From assembly GCA_029068025.1 (NCBI GenBank), contig JAIEDJ010000159.1, positions 1 to 7,254 on the forward strand: DNA of 7,254 nucleotides, written 5' to 3'. Both the position numbers and the translations under genes were made by a program. Of this stretch, positions 1-5,826 are shown piece after piece. Numbering within the stretch: position 1 is the first letter of the stretch; every line of letters begins with the position of its first letter. This DNA is from Oscillospiraceae bacterium (GTDB lineage Bacteria > Bacillota > Clostridia > Oscillospirales > Ruminococcaceae). The notes beneath the pieces are model-generated. The model saw only the letters and a program-made list of their open reading frames with translations. It did no database searches and had not been told where the DNA came from.

Positions 1-76
1 TGGTGGAGATAAGGGGATTCGAACCCCTGACCTCTTACATGCGAAGCAAGCGCTCTCCCAACTGAGCTATACCCCC
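1..76 (-). tRNA. tRNA-Ala, anticodon CGC
   Basis: Read on the minus strand, this is a complete 76-nt cloverleaf with CCA encoded at 3-1. The D arm is GCTC/GAGC, the anticodon stem CTTGC/GTAAG contains one G-U pair, and the T stem is AGGGG/CCCCT around TTCGAAT. The anticodon loop TTCGCAT (45-39) puts CGC at 43-41, which reads the alanine codon GCG. The acceptor stem carries G3-U70, the classical alanyl-tRNA synthetase identity pair, which independently supports alanine, and it has a second wobble pair, G5-U68. The gene touches the window edge, so its terminator and any downstream tRNA are not visible. Confidence 0.96.
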
Positions 77-78
77 AT

Positions 79-114
79 AATATCGGCAATAATTCAAGAA
101 ATACCGCCAATATT
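79..114 (-). repeat. Inverted repeat in the tRNA-Ala leader
   Basis: On the plus strand, aatatcggc (79-87) and gccaatatt (106-114) can pair over nine positions with one G-U, around an 18-nt loop. The repeat lies between the tRNA promoter and the mature tRNA 5' end and stops two bases short of that end. It could be a 5' leader hairpin of the pre-tRNA, next to the RNase P cleavage site, or an operator over the start point. The predicted start near 111 would remove the outer pairs from the RNA. The function is inferred only. Confidence 0.4.
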
Positions 115-117
115 AAA

Positions 118-146
118 ATTATAGCACAGTTTCAAAGATTTGTCAA
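118..146 (-). promoter_or_regulatory. Consensus housekeeping promoter for tRNA-Ala
   Basis: On the minus strand, TTGACA (146-141) is separated by exactly 17 bases from TATAAT (123-118). Both hexamers match the sigma-A/sigma-70 consensus perfectly. The start point should fall near 111, giving a leader of about 35 nt before the tRNA at 76. A promoter this strong fits a stable-RNA gene and makes the tRNA transcriptionally independent of the lipoprotein gene upstream. Confidence 0.9.
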
Positions 147-187
147 GCGGTTTTTCGGATTTTTTTGCTGATCGGCAAAAGCCGCTT

Positions 188-267
188 AACAGATACTGCG
201 TCTGTTGTAAGGAAGCTCTTTGGGGTTGCGGGAAAGAGAGCAGACTGCGTATAGTCTGTATCCCCGC
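188..267 (-). other. Hairpin-rich spacer after the lipoprotein gene
   Basis: Several short inverted repeats sit just past the lipoprotein stop codon. AACAGA/TCTGTT (188-193 with 201-206) has a 7-nt loop. CAGACT/AGTCTG (241-246 with 253-258) lies inside an outer GCGGG/CCCGC pair (228-232 with 263-267). CTCTTT/AAAGAG (216-221 with 233-238) competes with the outer pair. Neither of the two main hairpins is followed by a T run on the minus strand, so I do not call an intrinsic terminator. They may protect the 3' end or mark a factor-dependent end. No gene is seen in 77-269. Confidence 0.35.
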
Positions 268-269
268 TT

Positions 270-887
270 TTAGTTCTTCTTCAGCGTCGGATTAGTGCCC
301 ACGGCGCGGTTGCCGTCAACAAGTCCGTCCATGCTTCCGCCCCAATTGTATATGCCGGCTGAAAAATCGGCGGCGGAGAAATTGCGCTTCAGATACGCAA
401 GATCCGCTTCTTTGCTGAATACGGTGCCGACGATCTGCCCCTTTTGGCTATCGAAAAACGCAAGCACATACATATCCTCGTCAAGTATATAATCCCCACT
501 TATTAATCCGACCAGATACTGTTCGGCAGCGTAGCTGCTGCTGTCGTCTTTGCTCAGTTTAAATCCGGGCGCGGTAGCTGTGACCTTGCCGCCGACTACA
601 CTGATCTCAATTGTCGCTGACTCTTTTGGTAATTCGCCGCCCCTCATGTGGATGTCGGCTATCCAGCTGTTCAGCGAAGTTCTGAAACTGCTTGCAGTAA
701 AATTTGCGGAGTTCACATTTGCTATCAGCGCCTGCTCCTCAAAGGGATTGAGAGCCGTATTGGAATTGCCGCCCGAATTGATCCCGTTATTCATCGACGG
801 ATTCGGCTCCTTAGAGTCGGAGCAGCCTGTAAACAGTGCCGCGCACAGCACAAATGCCGGAACGGCGGATAAAATTTTCTTCTTCAT
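270..887 (-). CDS. Lipoprotein with possible pilin-like domain
   Basis: This encodes 205 residues. The start is an ATG preceded on the minus strand by GAAAGGAA (904-897), about ten bases upstream. Residues 1-22 form a lipoprotein signal peptide: MKKK, a hydrophobic stretch, then the lipobox LFTGC, with Cys22 as the expected lipidated residue, so the protein should be anchored on the outer face of the membrane. Residues 23-47 are a Ser/Asn/Gly-rich linker. Residues 48-80 look like an amphipathic helix, followed by beta-rich segments (about 92-108 and 138-158) and a tail with VFSKEADLAYLKRN and VGTNP. This order (helix, strands, then a short 'VxSK' and 'VGxxP' tail) recalls secreted pilin-like proteins of ruminococci, but that is recognition from memory. 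I recognise no enzymatic motif. The neighbours are the zinc-ribbon membrane gene upstream and tRNA-Ala downstream. Confidence 0.85.
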   Translation of the reverse strand: MKKKILSAVPAFVLCAALFTGCSDSKEPNPSMNNGINSGGNSNTALNPFEEQALIANVNSANFTASSFRTSLNSWIADIHMRGGELPKESATIEISVVGGKVTATAPGFKLSKDDSSSYAAEQYLVGLISGDYILDEDMYVLAFFDSQKGQIVGTVFSKEADLAYLKRNFSAADFSAGIYNWGGSMDGLVDGNRAVGTNPTLKKN

Positions 888-912
888 AATAATGTATTCC
901 TTTCTTTGTTTC

Positions 913-957
913 AGGGAATGATCCCTATAATATCAAACGGCTTTCATGGATCATGAA
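913..957 (-). promoter_or_regulatory. Possible weak promoter with two small inverted repeats
   Basis: The 77-nt gap before the lipoprotein gene holds a -10-like TATTAT (932-927, minus strand) without a convincing -35 at the usual distance. TTCATG-GAT-CATGAA (943-957) is a perfect 6-bp inverted repeat over the place where a -35 would lie. AGGGA-ATGA-TCCCT (913-926) is a second one, over the expected start point. The arrangement could be a repressed promoter or just hairpins between two co-transcribed genes. Confidence 0.3.
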
Positions 958-964
958 TGACCGC

Positions 965-1672
965 TTATGACAATTGAACGGCGTTGTACTTTTCCTTTAT
1001 CTGTTTCTCAGTCAAAACTATCACCGTGATAATAAGGAACAGCACAAGGGCGGAAATACCAAAGCCTCCCCATATATATCCCTTGCAGTTCCCGATATTC
1101 TCACTCAGATTCTTCCACAATCCGTCCCTGAATATTGAAGAACAAGTGTCAAATACACCTGCGCTCATACCGACCACACAAGCACTTAACAGCAGCCATC
1201 CGACTCCGGCGATCTTTTTCTCGGCTCTCCTGTCGGCAAACAAAAAGATCATCGACAAAAACAAAATAAAGATCATAAAACCTCCGGCAACTAATGACAC
1301 TACGATCGTATTTGTCAACTTTTCTTTCATGTTCGGCAGTGCTTTTGCTAAGTCACCTATATCGCGAAGGCCGCCGATATTAAATTTTCCAAGTTCATTT
1401 AGAACGATAGCATTGCAGACCAATATTACGCCAATACACATCAACGCAATGATAAGCAGAGCTTCTCTGAATCTCTGAAAACCAATCCGCGCCTTCGGCG
1501 GCTTGCCTCCGACTCTCTGCGCCGTGTTGAGCTGCGGCAGAAAAGGCTGTGCCATCTGCTGAACAGGCTGCGCCGCCTGCTGCCGGACAGCGGCGGGCGC
1601 TCCGCAGTGCGGGCAAGCCGGCGCGAGATCGCTGATTTGTGCTCCGCATTCGCTGCAAGTAATAAGTGCCAT
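965..1672 (-). CDS. Zinc-ribbon membrane protein, function unknown
   Basis: This encodes 235 residues. I start it at the ATG at 1672 because GGAGG (1685-1681) lies eight bases upstream; a longer reading from 1714 adds 14 residues with no ribosome site and displaces the zinc ribbon from the N-terminus. Cys6, Cys9, Cys20 and Cys23 form a CxxC-x10-CxxC knuckle ending CPHCG, the usual single zinc ribbon at the start of many Firmicutes membrane proteins. Residues 30-60 are a Gln/Ala/Pro-rich linker. Four hydrophobic segments follow, at about 71-90, 122-145, 155-174 and 200-220, with charged loops between them. Both ends should be cytoplasmic, consistent with the zinc ribbon lying inside. No catalytic motif is visible. 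It is 77 nt upstream of the lipoprotein gene on the same strand. Confidence 0.85.
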   Translation of the reverse strand: MALITCSECGAQISDLAPACPHCGAPAAVRQQAAQPVQQMAQPFLPQLNTAQRVGGKPPKARIGFQRFREALLIIALMCIGVILVCNAIVLNELGKFNIGGLRDIGDLAKALPNMKEKLTNTIVVSLVAGGFMIFILFLSMIFLFADRRAEKKIAGVGWLLLSACVVGMSAGVFDTCSSIFRDGLWKNLSENIGNCKGYIWGGFGISALVLFLIITVIVLTEKQIKEKYNAVQLS

Positions 1673-1697
1673 AATAAGTTCCTCCGTTTTCTTTGTG

Positions 1698-1714
1698 ATG
1701 ACATAAAATGTCAT
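1698..1714 (-). repeat. Perfect inverted repeat in the zinc-ribbon gene leader
   Basis: ATGACAT-AAA-ATGTCAT is a perfect 7-bp inverted repeat with a 3-base centre. It lies between the likely -10 box (1738-1733) and the ribosome site (1685-1681), so it would be transcribed. Its size and symmetry suit a dimeric repressor site just downstream of the start point; as RNA it would be a weak AT-rich hairpin. No regulator gene is visible in the window. Confidence 0.45.
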
Positions 1715-1732
1715 AATTCGCTATACAAATAC

Positions 1733-1741
1733 ATTATAACA
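1733..1741 (-). promoter_or_regulatory. Extended -10 promoter for the zinc-ribbon gene
   Basis: The minus strand reads TGTTATAAT here, which is a TG-N motif joined to a perfect TATAAT (1738-1733). No good -35 hexamer is found at 16-18 bases, but extended -10 promoters tolerate this. The start point would fall near 1726, leaving a leader of about 55 nt that contains the inverted repeat at 1698-1714. It lies downstream of the purL terminator, so the zinc-ribbon gene is probably a separate transcription unit. Confidence 0.6.
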
Positions 1742-1803
1742 GATCAAAAAAGCGTTTTGGGTCACAAGTTAGTGATACAAATTGTTTTTTGTTCAGAGAC
1801 ACA

Positions 1804-1840
1804 AAAAAGCGGATCGGCATAAAGCACAAACCCGCTTTTT
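1804..1840 (-). terminator. Intrinsic terminator of purL
   Basis: The minus strand reads AAAAAGCGG (1840-1832), a 19-nt loop, then CCGCTTTTT (1812-1804), with one more T at 1803. This is a 9-bp stem with a GC core and a T run, starting 17 bases past the purL stop codon. It is nearly symmetric, so it could also stop transcription from the other direction, but no plus-strand gene approaches it. Confidence 0.85.
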
Positions 1841-1856
1841 ATTATTAATACCCTGT

Positions 1857-4800
1857 TTATAAGAAATACTCCACTCCGCTCTTGAACAGCAGCTGCTCCT
1901 TGTCGCCATCGACGTTTACGCAGCAGTTCTCGGTAAGGCGCTCGGTGTGGCACATCTTTCCGAGCACGCGCCCGTCGGGAGAGATTATACCCTCGACCGC
2001 GCACATGGAGCCGTTCGGGTTGAACATCGTATCCATTGACGGCTCACCCTTGAGATCAACATACTGAGTGAGTATCTGTCCGTTCGCTATGAGCTTGCGC
2101 AGCAGCTCACCGCCCGCTACGAAACGTCCCTCGCCGTGTGACAGCGGAATAGCGTGGATATCGCCCACCTTGCAGTTTGCCAGCCACGGAGACTTGTTCG
2201 TGCAGATCCTTGTATATACAAGCTGCGACTGGTGTCTTCCTATTTCGTTGTAGGTAAGCGTCGGACTTTCCTCGGTAAGCGGCACGATATGCCCGAACGG
2301 CACAAGTCCGAGCTTTATCAGCGCCTGGAATCCGTTGCAGATACCGATCATCAGTCCGTCGCGCTTGTGGAGCATATTCTCCACCGCCTCGGCGACCTTG
2401 GGGTTGCGGAAAAACGCGTTGATGAACTTCGCCGAACCCTCCGGCTCGTCGCCGCCGCTGAACCCGCCCGGCACAGCTATCATCTGCGAGCCGTCGATCA
2501 GCTTTGCGAACGCTTCAACGCTTTCCTCAATGTCGCTTGCCGAAAGGTTGCGTATAACGAATATCTCGCTTTCCGCTCCGTAGCGCTCGAACGCCGCCGC
2601 CATATCGTATTCGCAGTTTGTACCGGGGAATACGGGGAGCAATACCTTCGGCTTCGCGATTTTCAGCGATTTGTGATCCAGCAGCAATTCGCAGCCGCCG
2701 GTGTATTCCACCTTTTCGGGAGCGGGCAGGAACTTGGTCTTCTGCCTGAACACAGGCTCCAGAACGCCGTTCCATTTCTCCTCCAGCTTTGCCATATCGA
2801 GCTTGACGCCGCCGCTGATTATCTCGAATTCGGGGATCGTCTCGCCTATGATCTTAACGCCGTTAGGCGCTTCGTCACCCTCCAGCTCGAGAATAAACGC
2901 GCCGTATACGGGAGTGAACAGCTCGTCGTCGGAAAGCCCCTCGAGCTTCGCGCCGACGCGGTTTCCAAGACCCATCTTGAAGATACCCTCGGCAGCGCCG
3001 CCGTTCGCAACGCTCCAGACGGAGATCGCCTTCTTGTCCGCGATCAGCTTTTCAACGATCTTGAAAACTTCCTTCACGCTGCTGAAATCGGGAAGTCCGT
3101 TCTTATCGTAGCGCGGCGCGATATAACCGATCTTGCTGTACGGGATCTTGAATTCCGCAGAGATAATTTTGTCCGCCTTCGCGGTGGATACCGCGAACGA
3201 TACCAGCGTCGGAGGAACATTGATCTGTTCCCCGTCCTGTTCGTCAAACGTTCCGCTCATGCTGTCTTTTCCGCCGATAGCGCCGCAGCCGAGCGCGGTC
3301 TGTGCCTTGTACGCGCCGAGCAGCGCCGCGAACGGCTTGCCCCAGCGCTCCGCCTTGCCCTGAGTTCTCTCAAAGTACTCCTGGAACGTCAGCCAGCACT
3401 TGCTTGAAGAACCGCCTGCCGCGACTACCTTTGCTATGCTCTCCACTACCGCGCAGATAGCGCCGTGATACGGAGACTGCGAGGACACCGCGGGATTGAA
3501 GCCCCAGCCCATAATGGACGCGGTAGTCGTGCTTCCGTTCAGCACGGGGATCTTCGCCGCCATTGCCTGAACGGGTGTCTGCTGAGTGCGTCCCGCAAAC
3601 GGCATAAGCACCGTGCCGCCGCCGATAGTGCTGTCAAAGCGCTGAACCAAGCCCCTTTGAGAGCATACGTTCAGATCGGTGACGAGCTTCTCCCAATCCT
3701 CGGCGGTGTTGCGTCTGCCCGTCGAGTAATTTACGTTGACTTCGGGAACGAAAACGTCAGTGTGCTTCTCCGCGCCGTTGGAATTCAGAAACTCACGCGA
3801 GATATCAACGATAGTCTTGCCGTTCCAGTTCATCTTAAGACGCGGCTCCGCCTTGACGGTCGCCACAACAGTGGACTCAAGATTCTCCTTTGAAGCAAGC
3901 GCGCGGAACTTCTCCACGTCCCCGGGAGCGACTACCACCGCCATTCTTTCCTGAGACTCGGAGATGGCAAGCTCCGTGCCGTCCAAGCCGTCATACTTCT
4001 TCGGAACGGCGTTCAGATCGATCTCCAGACCGTCCGCAAGCTCGCCGATAGCAACGGAAACGCCGCCCGCGCCAAAGTCATTGCAGCGCTTGATAAGCCG
4101 TGTAGCCTCGGGATCTCTGAACAGGCGCTGGAGCTTTCTTTCCTCGGGAGCATTGCCCTTCTGGACTTCCGCGCCGCAGGAATCCAACGACTGAACGCTG
4201 TGCGACTTGGACGAGCCTGTAGCTCCGCCGCAGCCGTCGCGTCCGGTTCTTCCGCCAAGAAGAATTATCACATCACCGGGCGCGGGGCGCTCACGGCGGA
4301 CATTCTCCGCGGGAGCCGCGCCGACTACCGCGCCTATCTCCATGCGCTTTGCCATATATCCGGGGTGATAGATCTCCGCTACGTGACCGGTAGCAAGACC
4401 GATCTGATTTCCGTAGGACGAATAACCCGCGGCGGCAGTCGTGGTGATCTTGCGCGGCGGCAGCTTGCCCTTGAGCGTCTTCTCAACAGGCAGCAGCGGA
4501 TCACTCGCGCCCGTCACGCGCATTGCCTGATATACGTATGAACGTCCCGAAAGCGGGTCGCGTATCGCGCCGCCCAGACAGGTAGCCGCGCCGCCGAACG
4601 GCTCGATCTCGGTCGGGTGGTTGTGCGTCTCGTTCTTGAACATCAGCAGCCATTCTTCGTCCTTGCCGTCCACGTCAACGGTGATCTTCACGGAGCAGGC
4701 GTTGATCTCCTCGCTCTCGTCAAGGTCTGGCAGCAGCCCGTCCTTCTTGAGCTTTTTTGCTGCCAGTGTTGCGATATCCATCAGACAAATAGGCTTGTTA

Positions 4801-5579
4801 TCGCGCCCAAGCTCTGTTCTGTCCGCTCTGTAGTCGGCAAACGTATTTTCAATATACGGCGGCTTGATGTCCGCCTTGTCAATGATCGTACCGAACGTCG
4901 TATGACGGCAGTGGTCGCTCCAGTAAGTATCTATCATGCGTATTTCCGTAATAGTCGGATCGCGGTGTTCACTCTTGAAATACTCCTGGCAGAATTTGAT
5001 ATCGCCGTTGTCCATAGCCAGACCGTACTTCACAACAAAATCGGCAAGCTCCTCATCCGTCTTTTCAATAAAGCCCTTCAGCGTTTCGACCTCTGTCGGA
5101 ATGGTATATGTGACCTTAAGCGTATCCTTTTCCTCAAAACCGCACTCGCGCGACTCCACCGCGTTGATCAGATAGTGCTTGATACGCTCGAATTCCTCAT
5201 CGGAAATATTTCCCGAGAGCACATATATTTTCGCGTACTTAACGTCGGGACGCTCGCCCTTGCACAGCATCTGAATACACTGCGCCGCCGAATCCGCGCG
5301 CTGATCAAACTGTCCCGGCAGAAACTCCACCGCGAACATACGCTCATTGTCCCTGAGCTTCGGCAGCTCGAAGTACACATCATCAACAGGCGGCTCCGAG
5401 AACACCGTCGGCACCGCGCGCTTGAAATTCTCCTCCGTCAGACCTTCCACATCATACCGGTTGACAACGCGGACGTTCTCCACGGACTTTATTCCGAGAG
5501 CAACGTTCAGATCCGACAGCGCCGCCGCGCCGTCCACCGCAAACAATCTTTTCTTCTCCACATAAACTCGATAAACCAT
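1857..5579 (-). CDS. purL: Phosphoribosylformylglycinamidine synthase, single-chain form
   Basis: This cytosolic enzyme converts FGAR, glutamine and ATP to FGAM, the fourth step of purine synthesis. The ATG at 5579 is chosen because AAGGAGG (5591-5585) lies five bases upstream. The protein has 1240 residues, matching the large clostridial clade (TIGR01857-type), not the split PurL/PurQ/PurS form. The order is a PurS-like N-terminus (about 1-150), a linker with WSDHCRH at 220-226 (His223 matches the conserved synthetase-domain histidine), and two synthetase halves with NETHNHPTEIEPFGG at 316-330, DFGAGGVS at 501-508 and GGKDSMSG at 769-776. The glutaminase domain spans about 975-1240, with nucleophile Cys1081 in GICNGFQ and the His1148/Glu1150 pair in LSHGEG. 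All catalytic residues are present. No other pur gene is in view, which is unusual since pur genes are often clustered. Confidence 0.97.
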   Translation of the reverse strand: MVYRVYVEKKRLFAVDGAAALSDLNVALGIKSVENVRVVNRYDVEGLTEENFKRAVPTVFSEPPVDDVYFELPKLRDNERMFAVEFLPGQFDQRADSAAQCIQMLCKGERPDVKYAKIYVLSGNISDEEFERIKHYLINAVESRECGFEEKDTLKVTYTIPTEVETLKGFIEKTDEELADFVVKYGLAMDNGDIKFCQEYFKSEHRDPTITEIRMIDTYWSDHCRHTTFGTIIDKADIKPPYIENTFADYRADRTELGRDNKPICLMDIATLAAKKLKKDGLLPDLDESEEINACSVKITVDVDGKDEEWLLMFKNETHNHPTEIEPFGGAATCLGGAIRDPLSGRSYVYQAMRVTGASDPLLPVEKTLKGKLPPRKITTTAAAGYSSYGNQIGLATGHVAEIYHPGYMAKRMEIGAVVGAAPAENVRRERPAPGDVIILLGGRTGRDGCGGATGSSKSHSVQSLDSCGAEVQKGNAPEERKLQRLFRDPEATRLIKRCNDFGAGGVSVAIGELADGLEIDLNAVPKKYDGLDGTELAISESQERMAVVVAPGDVEKFRALASKENLESTVVATVKAEPRLKMNWNGKTIVDISREFLNSNGAEKHTDVFVPEVNVNYSTGRRNTAEDWEKLVTDLNVCSQRGLVQRFDSTIGGGTVLMPFAGRTQQTPVQAMAAKIPVLNGSTTTASIMGWGFNPAVSSQSPYHGAICAVVESIAKVVAAGGSSSKCWLTFQEYFERTQGKAERWGKPFAALLGAYKAQTALGCGAIGGKDSMSGTFDEQDGEQINVPPTLVSFAVSTAKADKIISAEFKIPYSKIGYIAPRYDKNGLPDFSSVKEVFKIVEKLIADKKAISVWSVANGGAAEGIFKMGLGNRVGAKLEGLSDDELFTPVYGAFILELEGDEAPNGVKIIGETIPEFEIISGGVKLDMAKLEEKWNGVLEPVFRQKTKFLPAPEKVEYTGGCELLLDHKSLKIAKPKVLLPVFPGTNCEYDMAAAFERYGAESEIFVIRNLSASDIEESVEAFAKLIDGSQMIAVPGGFSGGDEPEGSAKFINAFFRNPKVAEAVENMLHKRDGLMIGICNGFQALIKLGLVPFGHIVPLTEESPTLTYNEIGRHQSQLVYTRICTNKSPWLANCKVGDIHAIPLSHGEGRFVAGGELLRKLIANGQILTQYVDLKGEPSMDTMFNPNGSMCAVEGIISPDGRVLGKMCHTERLTENCCVNVDGDKEQLLFKSGVEYFL

Positions 5580-5598
5580 TTTGTCCTCCTTATTTAAA

Positions 5599-5750
5599 AA
5601 GCGTTCTCCGCTACATTCACGGCACGTTCCGCTTCGCAGTGTGACCGCCTTAGCTGCGCGGCATCGTGCCGCTTCACGCACCGTTCACTCGTCAGGCGTC
5701 GCAACCGTCGCTGCGCTCCTCTGCGACGTCTGACTACGCTCCGAACGCTT
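5599..5750 (-). other. Structured GC-rich leader element of purL
   Basis: An 8-bp inverted repeat (AAGCGTTC at 5599-5606, GAACGCTT at 5743-5750) encloses about 135 nt that folds locally. Hairpin one pairs 5691-5703 with 5722-5734 over 13 positions with a single G-U. Hairpin two is GCGGCA-TCG-TGCCGC (5658-5672). Within it, 5659-5680 and 5620-5638 are imperfect direct copies with one mismatch and two small gaps. CGGCACG (5620-5626) can also pair with CGTGCCG (5665-5671), which would exclude hairpin two. On the minus strand the closing arm runs into CTTTTT and the purL ribosome site follows eight bases later. It may be a dispersed genomic repeat or a cis-acting RNA; no known purine riboswitch signature is seen. 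Confidence 0.5.
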
Positions 5751-5759
5751 GATCCGCAA

Positions 5760-5765
5760 ATTATA
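5760..5765 (-). promoter_or_regulatory. Possible -10 box for purL
   Basis: A perfect TATAAT occurs on the minus strand inside an AT-rich patch between mtaB and the GC-rich element. No recognisable -35 is found at 16-18 bases; the hexamer at 17 bases is AGGATC. A start near 5753 would begin the transcript just before the outer arm of the structured element, so the whole element would form the 5' end of the purL mRNA. The weak -35 would suit an activated promoter. Confidence 0.4.
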
Positions 5766-5818
5766 TGTTGCTCTTAGCGTCAGATCCTTGGCTGCACATT
5801 TTTAATGTTGATCTTAGC
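5765..5818 (-). repeat. Pair of 14-bp direct repeats 40 bp apart
   Basis: ATGTTGCTCTTAGC (5765-5778) and ATGTTGATCTTAGC (5805-5818), written on the plus strand, differ at one base and begin exactly 40 bp apart, close to four helical turns. The nearer copy overlaps the first base of the TATAAT at 5765-5760 and covers the spacer region, while the farther copy lies just past the mtaB stop codon. This is the geometry expected of tandem regulator sites. It does not resemble the PurBox of Bacillus PurR. They could also be remnants of a duplicated segment. Confidence 0.5.
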
Positions 5819-5826
5819 TTGAGCGC

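Noticed and set aside
1..76. Integration site at the tRNA gene
   Set aside because: No integrase, no repeat of the tRNA 3' end and no foreign-looking genes are present in the window.
550..921. Plus-strand open frame of 123 codons opposite the lipoprotein gene
   Set aside because: It is antisense to a gene with a clear lipobox and ribosome site, and has no support of its own.
984..1478. Plus-strand open frame of 164 codons opposite the zinc-ribbon gene
   Set aside because: It is antisense to predicted membrane helices, which gives spurious composition; the minus gene has the zinc knuckle and a ribosome site.
1673..1714. 14-residue N-terminal extension of the zinc-ribbon protein
   Set aside because: It would include the ribosome binding site itself and part of the inverted repeat, and the zinc ribbon normally starts at the N-terminus.
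2154..3407. Long plus-strand open frame of 417 codons inside purL
   Set aside because: It is fully antisense to the conserved purL reading frame, has no recognisable domain, and its length is explained by GC-rich codon bias on the opposite strand.
4617..5597. Plus-strand open frame of 326 codons antisense to the start of purL
   Set aside because: Arg/Leu/His-rich composition typical of an antisense shadow, no family resemblance, and it covers the purL N-terminus and ribosome site.
5580..5681. N-terminal extension of purL by 34 codons from a GTG
   Set aside because: The extension is encoded by the structured element, has no ribosome site, and the ATG at 5579 has a strong one; the family begins at MVYRVYVEKK-like sequence.
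5580..5826. Purine riboswitch or PurR box upstream of purL
   Set aside because: I find neither the conserved purine aptamer core nor a pair of CCGAAC-type boxes; the region is a different GC-rich structure.
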